Shown: positions 10,642 through 22,086 of the stretch, piece by piece
Numbering within the stretch: the first letter of the stretch is position 1
Layout: every line of letters starts with the position of its first letter
Source of the DNA: Synaphobranchus kaupii
Taxonomy: Eukaryota; Chordata; Actinopteri; Anguilliformes; Synaphobranchidae
Reading direction: 5' to 3'
Assembly (NCBI GenBank): GCA_029718625.1
Contig: CM056380.1
Location: 114,276,746 to 114,340,745, forward strand
DNA: 64,000 nucleotides
Program-made: the position numbers and the translations under genes
The notes under the pieces: generated by a model
Database searches by the model: none
What the model was told of the DNA's origin: nothing
Seen by the model: the letters and a program-made list of their open reading frames with translations, nothing else

Positions 10642-13240
10642 TGTTCTTTTCTAGCTCATGTTCTTTTGTTCCTGAAACATTATACTGAAACTGGAAGAGG
10701 GTAATACTCTGGCAAGGTCTGGCTTATTGGTATCTCTCTTTACTGGTCATTTCAAATTAACATCTGGTTTAACGTCTTATTTCTTTGTAAATTATAAGTA
10801 GAGGGCCTACATTCATTAATGAATGTATGATTCCACTTCATTATTTTAATTGACTGTCTTTCATTTACTAAAATTATATAATCTTAAGGCCTGATATAAG
10901 GCCTGGTTTACTACGACCTTTAGCTGGTGCAAAACATTTTAGCACATTTTAGAACATTTTAATAAATGCAATAACTGTTGGAACTGCTGGATTCAGGAAA
11001 TACACATTTTCTTTAATCCTCACTTCCCCGACATTACCAATCAGCCGAAAAAGCGAATACCTGAATTATATCTGTATCTACCAAAATAGCATTACCTTGA
11101 AGTCCAGTGGCAAACTCAGATGTAACAACAACCAATAAAATGTAATAATGGGTGAGGGAGGCTTCACAACTCCAACATTCTCCAACATTCTGCCAAAGAC
11201 ATGTTTGCCTAAATAATTGTTATTAACTTATTTCAGGGTACTGTACTAGCACAAATATTTCTTCCCACTGGACTGCCAAACACACTTTATTCTATTGTCA
11301 ATGCTCATTAAAAACCACAGGGAGGAGCCCGAAGGGTTTCTTCTGCTCACACTGTCTCTGTCTCTCTAGTTCACTATGGGTCTGTATTCAATCAACACTT
11401 GTCCTTAATTATGTCCTACAACTAAACAAAAGCATTGCACTATTTCCTCATGAAATCAGTTTGCTTTTTGTGCTTTCAGTGATTGATGAACATTCCCAAC
11501 TGTGTTTGTGAAGAAAAAAATATTTTTTTGATATTGACTGAATCCCAGCCTATGTTTCCCATTTCTATGCGATGATGTTTGGCGGTCGGTCTGTTGCATA
11601 AAAGCAGACACGTGGGCACATCCTGCCTAAACTGATAGGGAGCACTGCTTGCCACATCAGAAAGGACCCTTTCTCTGGCACGACATCATCTAGGCTGGGA
11701 TTCAAGTGGGAACCAGCTAGCTAATGAACCACAGGAAACATGCCAGCAATCCCCTTCCCATTACCGCCATTTAACGAGCGCTGCAGGAAGGCATGACATT
11801 AACCTTCCGCCGCCACGTCTGGAAATAATGAAGCAGATACAAATGTTACATTGCAAAAAAGATAATGACGACTGATTTATTACTATTACATAATTTCAAA
11901 TAAAAAAGAGAAAACGCATCCGAGTAGAATTCTGAGCGGTCCACATTCCAAAAGCATTTTGGATCTTTTGGTTTTGCGCGGGCGTAAACGGTACTTGCCC
12001 ATAACATCGCGCACATATAACCAGGAGATGTTTACTAGAACGGCATGTACGCTTGTGATCAGTGTGAAGTAAAACACATCCAGGTATTGTGTAGAAAAGC
12101 AGATTGAATTGCATTGGGTCGCAACCAAAGTAATTACAATTCTGCAAACTGCTTAATACATCACATCATTGTTCGGTATGGCTTCCCATTTCTTAACTGT
12201 TACTGACGTACTTTGTGCTTTGAGATGCTAAATATTTAAAGGGCTCTGGTTATTTTGTGCTCAATTTGCTTCCGGCTTGTTTACGGTAATATGTATAAAA
12301 GTAATTAAATGCACAATGGAACATTGCAAGCCTTGACCATGAGTCCATGGCCGCCGAGTCCAACCACGCTGCACTTTCCATGAAGGGCGTCCGCTGAACG
12401 GAGACATACAAAACCCTTCTGAAAACCGTACACCACCCATCCCCAGGTGGAAGAAGACACCACCACCCCACTGTCAGAAACGCAGAGTCATGCCCTACGC
12501 TCCACCTTCTGTGGTCATCTCCGTCCAGACTACCTGGCTTTCCCCTGCATGCCAGACACTGTGCAGTTGAACAGAGATGCAAACACCGAGCCGACAAATT
12601 TCAGTAAACCGACAGATTGGTTAAGATTGCATTATTTATCCTTGTGATATAGCAAGCAATAAATGTATTATTTTTGGAATTTATTAGTTTGTATTATTTT
12701 AGGATGCTGTACTATTGTCTGGAATTTGATTGGCATTCCATTATTTGCAATGTTCTCTGTGCATGTTTCCACTTCTACTGCATAAGCATTTTTTGTTTTT
12801 GCCTACTACAAGTAATAGTTAACATGACATGCCTGGAAATTTAAAAAATAATATATATTTTGTCTACTTGTAATTTTAAACCGTTGCTTGATTTTAAACA
12901 GTCTATCTTGTGCTCAGTGCTGTATTCAGTAACTTATAATGCTTATAAAGTTATCCTGTGAGAGTCTGTGCATCGGATAAATAATAATACATTATTTAAC
13001 TCATATTAAATTCCTCCCCTTAGGGCCAAAGTGCTGTGCCATCAGTTTATGTGTAATCCCACAACAGATGGTTCAAGCAATAGCCATTTTTCATAGCTCA
13101 GTACCACAAGGCTGCCTCTTTTTATCATTAATATATTTGAATTAGCACAAACAGATTCAAATTCTCCAGTAACAACACATTTGTGTGACAAGTACACACT
13201 TATTATATATATAAGTATATATAGTTATTCTAACAGTTTG
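10642..13240. other. Low-repeat stretch, no supported gene
   Basis: No exon could be supported. Minus-strand frames at 11886-12147 (80-83 aa) and 12250-12597 (115 aa) have no recognisable domain. The block 11560-11835 is more GC-rich and repeat-free and could be a conserved regulatory element. Confidence 0.4.
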
Positions 13241-13244
13241 ACAC

Positions 13245-13600
13245 CTTACCTGTCACATCGCTAATTCTGAACGCGGTGGAAGTCTGGTAAAGACGGGAGA
13301 AGGGGTTTCACGGCATTGGAAGAGGCAATGACTTTCTGTGGGGGTTTGCGGCACCTGCGCTTTCTGGACTGTCAGGTTGCCGAGCAGTTCGCGATATCCA
13401 TGTGTCCCTCGCTGTCGTCGCACGGCTGTCGGCGAAACCGGACCCCGCAGTAACCCGAACTCGCAGTTAAACGTCACTGCTATATCCCTCCCTCCTTGAT
13501 CGCTCTGTAATTGTACGGCTGGGACTCTTTGTAAGTTGTACGGGGAAGGCGGCCATTTCCTAAATGTACCCTTTTCCTGGTTGCCAAGGAACTGTTCCTA
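13245..13600 (-). promoter_or_regulatory. CpG-rich block with candidate first exon
   Basis: About 20 CpG dinucleotides occur within about 210 bases (13260-13480), far denser than the AT-rich surroundings. On the minus strand the block ends in a strong splice donor, CAG|GTAAGG, at about 13251-13245. An ATG in good context (GGAAATGGCC, near 13555) opens a 29-codon frame, and a second, 74-codon frame (13477-13253) stops three bases before the donor. Neither resembles a known protein, so the exon is best read as a non-coding or 5'-UTR first exon of a minus-strand transcript. No TATA box is obvious. A methylation-free CpG island inside an enhancer is the main alternative. Confidence 0.4.
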
Positions 13601-14577
13601 AAGAGGTAATTACATATTCTGATGCTAACATGCCACAACCCCTGTGGGTATCACTAATTTATTTTAAGAGCCGCAGAAAAAAAACCCTGAAACAACCGCA
13701 GATATGACCAATGAAATTCAGCTTTAAGCTGCCTAGAGCTGCCTAAAGTACTACACCCAAGTAATTTAATTTCATAAAGATAGGAGAGGAAATCATAGCC
13801 AACGAGACAGACCACAGCCACAGCACAATATTTAGGGTTCAGGTTACATCTTGCCATCTGCATAATGATCTTTGCCACACAATTTTCTAGTGCCTTTGTC
13901 AATGTAAAGAAAAAATCGCACTGTTTGGATCTGGCACATTTTGGTTAATTTCTAAAATGAACTCTGCAAATGACTCATAAAACTGAGGTGAGCACAAATG
14001 TGGACAGGATGAACAAATTAATCTTATACTTGTATTATACATAGTGCCACAAAGGAACACATAAATATTCAAGCAAAGTGCTTTTCCAATTGTACATAAT
14101 GGCTTTAAAACTTTTTTGAACCTTTAGGCCAACTGACTTTTTAACCCTTTTACGTTGCTCTTCAATAGATTTTATTTCCACATAAATAATATAATCTTAA
14201 TCTATTGTATCCCATTTACCAAGGTTGTATAATGCCACTCGGGTTTACAAAAGAATAGCAGTTCCTTTCTGTAAAACAGGCAAACATAGTTTTAAAAAGG
14301 GAATGGGTCCAAAGTTATAATTAACAATAACGGTCTGCTGATGGTGACACAAGGCATTTTTCTCAATGATACAGATGCAATCTACCGTATGAGTGGTCCT
14401 TCATATAACTGCATAATAAGAACTCTATATAGCACCTTCATAAGTGTAACCAAAACATTCATCAATGCCATTAACTGAAAAATAAGCATATTGTGCGTGT
14501 CACTTGCGTGTCACTTGCTAGGTCACAGTAATGTCACTTGCTTGTCGTGTCACTATGGTTACATAATACACCATATG
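13601..14577. other. Unassigned stretch
   Basis: No gene seen. A short repeat of GTGTCACTTGC occurs around 14498-14550. Confidence 0.4.
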
Positions 14578-15850
14578 CAAGGGGTGCAACGGTTCACCAA
14601 ACTCTTCCGTTTCGGTTCACGGTTTTGGCGGCATGGTTTGGGTTTGGGTTCGGTTCTGTAAGTTTGAGTAAAGCAGAGAAAAAAGTACCATTGTCAGTGC
14701 CAATCTGATTATCATTTGACAAAAAAATCTAAATGTAATAAAATCATTAACAAAAGCTTGAGTACAAACAGGATTTATCACAGGTTCCTTTCAAGAGAAA
14801 AGGTGCCACTTGGTTATTTTCCAGTAGAGTATAATACCCCCACAATATACATAGGCTAAGGACATCAGCATAAACTGCAGCACAGACTCAACCTGCCGCT
14901 CAAACTCAACTCAACTGACGGACGGTATCACAGCATCCCCACATGCACAAATAAATTCAGAAGCAGCTTTTACCCATGCAAGCCATATGGACCGCTGGCT
15001 ACTTAGCCACCCATCTACACCACGCCCACTAACCCTTTACCCCTTGCCTCGTAGGCTGAACTATCAGTGGACCTGCACCTAGCACTTTATTCTTACTTTT
15101 GTGTGTGTGTGTGTGTGTGTGTGTTTATATGGGGAGTTTGTATGCAACCATTTCACCATTACATTGTCTCAATACTCTCTTGTGTATATATGGCAAATAA
15201 GGTTGAATTGAATTGAAACTGAACTGCATTAGACTAGGTACACAAGACAAGAAGGAGTACATTCATTATTTGATTGGAATCACAGATTAAAGATAGTTAG
15301 AAGAATAATAGGTTTTGCACTTTACTGTATGAATAAAATGAATAGGACACGGTTGCGACTTAAGTTTTCTCTCAAAGTGTAATGAACAATTTATGCTTTT
15401 TGTGCTTGTGACACCGGGGTGACGTCGACGTAAAATGGGCCATCGTGTTTGCCGCGTTTCCATTAGCATGTAGCGCACATGCAGAGCACTGCTTGCACGC
15501 GGACGTTGTTTTTATCCACCACCTTTTTTCCCCATCACTACCACTGTTGACACAAAATGCTTCCAAATAGCAGGCTTACAAATGACAGAGGACCCGCTAT
15601 CTGTGGTTTTTTCTTGCGCACTTTCCATTTTGCAAACTGGCCGACTGACTGCTGCTTCAGCTACAAAGTTAACTGATCTTTGACTTCCTTATTTTCAGCA
15701 TTCAGAAAGCAAATAGAAATGGCGAGTCTAACCATCACATGAATAAATAAAGCACAAAGTTGTGAGCGCCTATTTTAAAAACATAGCCAGACAAAGGAAA
15801 GGAGGATTTTTGAAGGAAGAGAACCGAACCATCGGTGGCGAACCAAAATG
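14578..15850 (-). mobile_element. hAT-superfamily remnant with nested LINE tail
   Basis: The left end, CAAGGGGTGCAACGGTTCA followed by CGGTTCACGG and CGGTTC motifs, is a typical hAT terminus in vertebrates. Near the right end, GAACCGAACC and GCGAACC (15821-15845) give the complementary motif, but the outermost right terminus is decayed. On the minus strand, 15566-15372 reads like a broken BED zinc finger: an aromatic/EAFCV start, CKQC, a GNAANTM stretch and a distal histidine pair. hAT transposases often begin with a BED finger. The catalytic domain is absent. A LINE 3' end (about 14860-15225) sits inside. The exact right boundary is uncertain. Confidence 0.5.
14860..15225 (+). mobile_element. 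LINE 3' end (5'-truncated)
   Basis: The segment contains a short frame with NKFRSSFYP, similar to the C-terminal RxxNxFxxSFxP motif of L1/Tx1-type fish LINEs. A 3' UTR follows with a (GT)n run at 15101-15124, ending in CAAATAAGGTTGAATTGAAT and GAATTGAA repeats, a usual 3' tail for such elements. The clade is uncertain. Confidence 0.45.
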
Positions 15851-16321
15851 TTCATTTTTTTGTTCATTTTTTTTATTTTTTTTATACATGAACCCTTGTA
15901 TCCCTACCATATACCTATCTGTAGTTATTGACAATAGCATTTATGAATGTTTATGTAGTGCTTATTAAGGAATTTATGAAGGACCACTCTCAATACTATA
16001 TACAACTCTTATGTCTGGCCAACTCTCATGCTAATTGCATGGTGCCATGAAATAACAAAACATTCTCATGCCTATAAGCAAGCTTAATTAGCTTCATGCA
16101 TGTCATCCTGTTGACTATGGCAGATGTGGTTGCCAGAACACAGAGACATCACCTATGAATCAGAACTTTTGTGCAGCTCTGTGATACTCTGTGCGTTTGT
16201 GATGCTTTCGCTGGATATCAACATTGTAAACTTTTTTTTTTCCTTTTCAAGTGCCTTTTTATGCTATTTCTTATACGCGTTCCTTGTTAATAATCTTCTT
16301 ATGATAAAAGTACTACATTTG

Positions 16322-16854
16322 TACACTGCCTGGCCAAAAAAAAGTTGCCGTTGCACCCGTCATGCATAGTGCCCACTGGAGACAGTGTTATGATCTGGGG
16401 TTGCTTCAGTTGGTCAGGTCTAGGCTCAGCAACATTACGCAGCAATAAAATGAAGTTAGCTGAGTACCTGAATGTACTGAATGGCCAGGTTATCCCATCA
16501 ATGGGCATATTCCAGGACGACAATGCCAAGATTCATCGGGCTCAAATTGTGAAAGAGTGGTTCAGGGAGCATGAGGAATCATTTTCACACGTGAATTGGC
16601 CACCAGACTCCTGACCTTAACCCCATTGAAAGTTTTTGGGATGTACTGGAGAAGACTTTACGGAGTGGTTCGACTCTCCCGTCGTCAATACAAGATCTCG
16701 GCCAAAAATTAATGCGACTCTGGATGGAAATAAATGTTGTGATGTTGCATAAGGTTGTCGATACAATGCCACGACAAATGCGCGCCGTAATCAAAGCTAA
16801 AGGCGGTCCAACAAAATATTAGAGTGTGCGACGTTTTTTTGGCCAGGCAGTGTA
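16322..16854 (+). mobile_element. Tc1-like transposon, internally deleted
   Basis: Both ends show inverted TACACTGCCTGGCCAAAAAA and its complement TTTTTTTGGCCAGGCAGTGTA, with TA at each border. Total length is 533 bp against about 1.2-1.6 kb for intact Tc1 elements. The left half, including the DNA-binding domain and the first catalytic aspartate region, is missing; sequence jumps from the left inverted repeat into the middle of the transposase. Confidence 0.88.
16372..16822 (+). pseudogene. Tc1-like transposase C-terminal half, broken
   Basis: This reads [13 protein letters not shown], then [11 protein letters not shown] (the second catalytic Asp lies in this block), VKEWF and HVNWPP. A frameshift near 16605 precedes the LNPIE block that holds the third acidic residue. 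It continues to VVDTMPRQMRAVIKAKGG and ends near TKY-stop at about 16822. The first catalytic Asp region and the paired-like DNA-binding domain are absent, so it cannot act as a transposase. Confidence 0.85.
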
Positions 16855-16860
16855 TGTTGT

Positions 16861-16884
16861 TAATAATAATAATAATAATAATAA
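16861..16884. repeat. (TAA)n microsatellite
   Basis: About eight TAA units lie a few bases beyond the Tc1 right end. Confidence 0.9.
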
Positions 16885-17089
16885 AATGTTATCAAATAAT
16901 CTAAAACCTATTTAGGCTATATAATGACTAAAACAAACCAGAAAAATAAGAAAGGAATACAAAAATGCTTTTAAAGGATACAATGACAATTGCATTACAA
17001 AATAAATAAAACACTAGTAAAATACATATCTTACACAAATATTGCACAAACAGTGGAACTGAGAGTGAGTCTTTAATACAGTATTCTGG

Positions 17090-17460
17090 TGCCGCAGTGG
17101 CGCAGTGGTGAAAGTGCCCTCTTTGATTTGGTGCAGTTGCACAACGAGGATCGGGGTGCCCTGATCCTGCCCGATCCAAGTATGGCCGGTGCCTTGAGGG
17201 AGCGGAAATTGGGCGGCGGGGAGCGGGGAGGGGGGGGAGCGGGGGAGGGGGGGGGAGGGGGGAAGGGGGGAGGGACTCGGCGGCGGGAGAATCGTCGCTC
17301 ACAAAAAGCGGCCCCTGAAGAGCACGTGGCACCCTCCTTCCTGCCACCCGGCTGACGGAGTTGTGTAGCGGCGAATTCTCAAGCGGGTTCCTACACTGGG
17401 AATTGAATAGCTATAGGGGTACAATTGGCTACCAAATTGGGGGAAAATAGGGAAAAATAA
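17090..17460 (+). mobile_element. tRNA-derived SINE with expanded purine tract
   Basis: It starts GCCGCAGTGGCGCAGTGGTG, similar to a tRNA-type box A, and continues with a conserved-looking body (GGTGCAGTTGCACAACGAGG and beyond). It ends in CTACACTGGGAATTGAATAG and an A-rich AAAATAGGGAAAAATAAA tail. The central part (17204-17276) has become a G-rich GGGGAGGGG tract. A clear box B is not obvious, so the tRNA origin is an inference from the head. The frame 17089-17355 across it is an artefact. Confidence 0.55.
17204..17290 (+). repeat. G-rich tract, G-quadruplex candidate
   Basis: Many runs of 4-8 G interrupted by A, C or AGC lie within about 85 bases. The sequence meets the simple rule of four or more G-runs with short loops. 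Confidence 0.7.
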
Positions 17461-17638
17461 AAATCAAACAAATTAAAAACAAATTAAATAAAAACAATAC
17501 ACTCTAATAATGTAATGAGCCTAATGCCTGTCTTCTCTTCTTAAGTTTCATATGAGGATCAAAGAGTAGGCCTGTAGCAGTTTAGACTGCTCAATTTAGC
17601 TTAGCATCTTTTCTTTTATAAAATGTTTCTTTAAACCT

Positions 17639-18039
17639 TGTCATGTCCCTATGCTGCCTTGTGAGTGTGGCCCTTTAAATCTTTTGCAAGCTAACGAGTT
17701 TCCATCAGCTCACCTGAGGCTTGATTGGATATTGCAGACACCTGTGCTGTATTTCCAAGTGCATATATATTGCTGGTGTTCTCTAACTCAAGGTTGGGTT
17801 TTTGACTTTTCCTTTGTTGGTTTGGTGTCCCTTTTGTTTTATTTGTCCACGTTTTATAACTTCATGCACGTTGCCAGCTTGCTGCCGTGCTGAATTTTTT
17901 TTGAATATTGCTGTGGCGTTTTGTCTTGGTGTGATTCCCTGTTTTAAAGGCCAGTTTTAATTTGTTTTGTGCAAGTATATATTTATTTTGTGTTTGAACT
18001 TGTTTGTGTTGCGGCCACCTTCGAGCCAGGGTCGTAACA
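17639..18039 (+). mobile_element. Solo LTR, gypsy-like, 401 bp
   Basis: It begins TGTCATGTCCC and ends GGGTCGTAACA, the TG...CA form of an LTR, and is flanked by the 4-bp duplication ACCT (17635-17638 and 18040-18043). No internal retroelement sequence adjoins it, so it is a solo LTR left by recombination. Orientation is assigned from the TGT/ACA ends only and is tentative. The 3' part is duplicated downstream. Confidence 0.6.
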
Positions 18040-18286
18040 ACCTTTTTTAAACATCCTAGAAACCAGTGTAGTGAATTACAAGGATATAGACTTTGTTTGA
18101 TTAGTTTATATACAGATATATAATTGCTATGGCGTTTTGTCTTGGTGTGATTCCCTGTTTTAAAGGCCGGTTTTAATTTGTTTTGTGCAAGTATATATTT
18201 ATGTTGTGTTTGTGTTGAGGCCACCTTCGAGCCGGGGTCGTAACAACCCTTTTAAAACATCCTAGAAACCAGTGTAGTGAATTACA
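17906..18286. repeat. Tandem duplication of LTR 3' part plus flank
   Basis: The block 17906-18080 recurs at 18123-18286 with small changes, including a deletion of about 10 bases. The copied unit includes the last part of the LTR and about 45 bases of flanking DNA (CATCCTAGAAACCAGTGTAG), so the duplication happened after the insertion. Confidence 0.85.
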
Positions 18287-19264
18287 GGGACTGGAGTAAT
18301 GTCTTTTCCAGGTTTAAAGATGGTAGTTACATGGTACTCCCTTCACTAAAAGTGGCCAGCACTAACACATTTTTGGTTGCAGACAAAATGCATAATTAGT
18401 ACATTAAACATTAATTAGATTTTTATACCAGGGGCACAAGAACTCACACTGAATTATGTGCTAGTTATGTTAAATAAACATGGGTCACTTCTTTTTAAAT
18501 TCTATAAAAGCCAATCAGTAACCCTTGATTTCTTAATAATTTCTCAATAGATGCTGATGAATAATTTAAATAAGAAGAAAGCACCTATCATAGCAACTGA
18601 TCAGAATCACAACAAAGAATTATACTCTTCACATGCCAAGAGGACCGTGATGGCAAATTCTTTACAACCGTTTTTTTTTTGCAAAGTAGTTTTAGCAGTG
18701 CAGATTAAAGACCTGATAAACTGACCACTTGATAACATTCGTATCCACATTTCAAATCTCTTTAAACCTTGTGAATACAATCATTCCACAGAATCCCAGT
18801 GGCATGCACATAATGCAGTGGACTTAATATCAAAGCCAAAACGTGATGCTGGCCATCCTGATGAACTTAGTGTCTGTAAAACGTACAATATCTGTGTTGA
18901 ATTCTTCTCACTCCATTGCAAGTGGTCAGGATTAATATGAGGTCAGCGTTTCAACTGGTTTAGTACACAGGTGGGATATCTGTGGGTTGTCAAAAAGAGG
19001 TATAAAGTCTAATCAAATTGTATCTCGTCCATGTCGTGCAAGGTATTAAAAGAGCAGCGCTGGGCTGGGATCTGACTGTGCAAGCCTATACACTGAACAG
19101 ATTACATATATTTTTCTTATATATCTAACTTATGTGGTCATTCCAATAAAAAGGGACTCTTATGGAGTTTCCCCTTCTGGTGAGGTTTTGGTGCTTGAAT
19201 AAACCTTTTAGCTAATTTTTTAACTTTCCATGGGGCAGCTAGACTTTATAGCCCTCTTGGCATG
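18287..19264. other. Unassigned stretch
   Basis: No gene or clear repeat recognised. Confidence 0.4.
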
Positions 19265-20173
19265 TACAGATCCTTTCCAAAAAATTAGAATATCATGGAA
19301 GTTTTTTTTTTTTCCATAATTCCATAATTCCATTCAAAAAGAATGAAACTTTCATAGATTATAGATTCATACACACAAAGTGAAATATTTATAGCCTTTA
19401 TTTGTTTCATTTTTCATAATTTTGGCTTACAGCTCCAGAAAACCCCCAAAACAGTATTTCAAGAAATTAGAATAGTGTGTCGAAAATCAGCATTTACGTC
19501 AGTTATTTCAGAGAATGAGTGGAGTGGCTTGACTCGAGGAATCCAACAGTTGTAGCCCATGTCCCGGATACGTCTGTACGTGGTGGTTTTTGAAGCACTG
19601 ACTCCAGCCTCAGTCCACTCCCTCTGCATCTCCGCCAAATTTTGGAATCGTCTTTGCTTGACAATCCGCTGAAGCCTACGGTCATCTCTTTTGCTTGTGC
19701 ACCTTCTCCTGCCACATTTTTCCCTTCCACTAAACTTTCTATTGATATGCTTGGGCACTGCACTCTGTGAACAGCCAGCCTCCTTAGCGATGACCTTTTG
19801 TGGCTTACCCATCTTCTGGAGGGTGTCAAGTCTGCAGTCTTCCCCATACTGAACCAAACTGAGATAAACTTTGCAGGTGTTTTGAGTAAATTAGATGATT
19901 AGAGTGTGACACTCAGTCTAAAACATTCATTCTCTGAAATAACTGAAGTAAATGCTGATTTTTGACACACTATTCTAATTTCTTGAAATACTGTTTTGGG
20001 GGTTTTCTGGAGCTGTAAGCCAAAATTATGAAAAATGAAACAAATAAAGGCTAGAAATATTTCACTTTGTGTGTAATGAATCTATAATCTATGAAAGTTT
20101 CACTTTTTGAATGGAATTATGGAAAAAAAAAAAACTTTTCCATGATATTCAAATTTTTTGGAAAGGATCTGTA
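19265..20173 (-). mobile_element. Tc1-like element with long inverted repeats, 909 bp
   Basis: The ends TACAGATCCTTTCCAAAAAA and its complement are bordered by TA. The inverted repeats extend about 250 bases on each side (about 19265-19517 and 19925-20173), much longer than the simple Tc1 pattern and closer to long-TIR Tc1 families. Only the transposase N-terminus remains between them. Confidence 0.85.
19503..19857 (-). pseudogene. Tc1-like transposase DNA-binding domain fragment
   Basis: The minus-strand frame starts near 19857 with MVQYGEDCRL. It contains a helix-turn-helix with KMGKPQKVIAKEAGCSQSAV followed by HINRK, then a GR-rich linker (GREKCGRRR). A second helical region with RIVKQRRF leads to KTTTYRRIRDMGYNCWIPRVK, the usual border before the DDE domain. 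At that point it runs into the inverted repeat, so the whole catalytic domain is deleted. The DNA-binding part has no internal stop over about 105 codons and could bind the element's ends if expressed. Confidence 0.8.
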
Positions 20174-21936
20174 CTGTACTTGTCAACTGGTCTTCTCAAA
20201 CAACCCAACCTCACCAATGGCATTATGTGAAATTTAAGCGTGAAGCCCTTTGGAAATCAACCCATTTGCCTTTATTTGCCTTGCTTCACACTTTGACTCT
20301 GAGGCCCTACTTAATTTTGGGACAATGCGACAAAGCATTGAAATGCGTGAAGCGTTTTAATCTTAAAAACCGATACTCCAGGTACGAGGTTGAAAACAGC
20401 TGCTGATATTGTGAGGCGTGATGATAGGCACTCTGGCCGGTCCGCTACATTATATTAAAACGTGTATCACAGACGACTTAAGGAGCTGAGCTAAATCATC
20501 TTGGAATTCTACTGTCTACGGGAAGCAAGACGCAAGCAGCAACATCGCGACCACAACCGCCAGAAGAGCCCATTCAATCTGTCGCTACACTCAACCTTAC
20601 ATCACAGAGAGATCTTTCATTACTGGTATCAGTCAAAAATCAGCTTTTGCATTACATTTTTAGTGCATTAAAGCCACCTCATAAAGACAATCAGCATCGA
20701 ACAATACTGTATGCATACCTGCCAGCAGTTCCCTTTGCTTTGCTGGTTATCGTGTAGCGTTAGCATTAGTTCCATAATTATAGTGGTGTTTCTGTGGTGT
20801 TAGCGTGTGGTTGCCAGGAATGCTCCCTCTATATAGCATATGTTTATGTTCTGAAGTCCTTCACTGGCTTTGTTAAACTTCCATTAGTTTTTCCCTGTAA
20901 AACTATTGACTGAGTGCACATCGACATGCTATGTATATCTGCTGTGTCACTTTCATGCCCTGGTTTACAACCGTTAGTTGAGTGGGTACCGCTAAGGCTG
21001 GTTCATCTTTCAGAGGTGTGGCTTGGTGTTAGTATTCACAAACATGCCAACACTGGGTCGTGAAAATAAGTTTGATTTTCCGTGGCTCAGTATAGTGAAG
21101 CAGCAATGCTAGATTGGCATAACACAAGAATTTTTAAAAACTTTTAAAAGATACAGAACTCTAGGCCTATATCTGCCGTTGCTGTGTGCGCGTGCGTGCG
21201 TGCGTGTGCGTGTGCTCTTCATATCAGTGCACAATATACAGGAGTATAGTGGGAGAAATTACAAAACCGGAGCATGGCGGGTAAAAGATTTAACCTCATG
21301 CCAAACCCATCTGAATAACTTCCTGACCTTACCCTAACACCATCCTAACCCTTTTCTAACCCCAATCCAATCCTGGCCGACCTTTACTCTAACCCGAAAC
21401 ACACATTAGTCTAACCTTTGAACCCAATCCAATCCCATGTACACCCCATTCCGACCCTGTCTGAAGCCTGTCCTAACCCGTTACGCCACGCTCTGTGATG
21501 CTCCCCATGTGCGTAGTCCACCGAGGGCATAGACAAACTGCCCCAGGCCTCATCACATTCTTCAAAGACCTTCCATCCTCACGCCGAAATCTTTACTGTC
21601 AGACAACTAACCTGAGCAATTTATCAAGAGAATAAATGCGAAGAAAATGAAATGCGCTGTCAGCCGAGAGCTGTGAATGATTCAGAGAATGGGACATCAG
21701 TCCAAGTAATGTCTCATATCCAGGCACAGCGTAGCTATTTCACCACCACACACTGAAACACGTTTCCAGCCAGAAGGACACAAGTTCAAATCCCAGGTGT
21801 AACACTGCCATGGCGTATACCCTTACGCAGCAATTTAACCTACATTGGGTCAATGCAATATAATCAGATCGAAAAGGGTGCATTAAAGAATATATAGTTC
21901 TAGTCATATTAAAAATATATTTATATAATATATAAT
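20174..21936. other. Low-repeat stretch with minor simple repeats
   Basis: No coding exon supported. It holds a (CGTG)n-type run at about 21188-21214 and, at 21480-21725, a repeat-free, evenly mixed block that looks like a conserved-element candidate. A run of CTAACCC-like pyrimidine-rich motifs spans 21330-21480. Confidence 0.4.

Positions 21937-22086
<150 letters not shown>

Noticed and set aside
12250..12597. 115-codon minus-strand frame
   Set aside because: No known motif, no splice signals that support it, and low coding character.
17089..17355. 88-codon Gly/Arg-rich frame
   Set aside because: It is a translation of the G-rich tract within a SINE.
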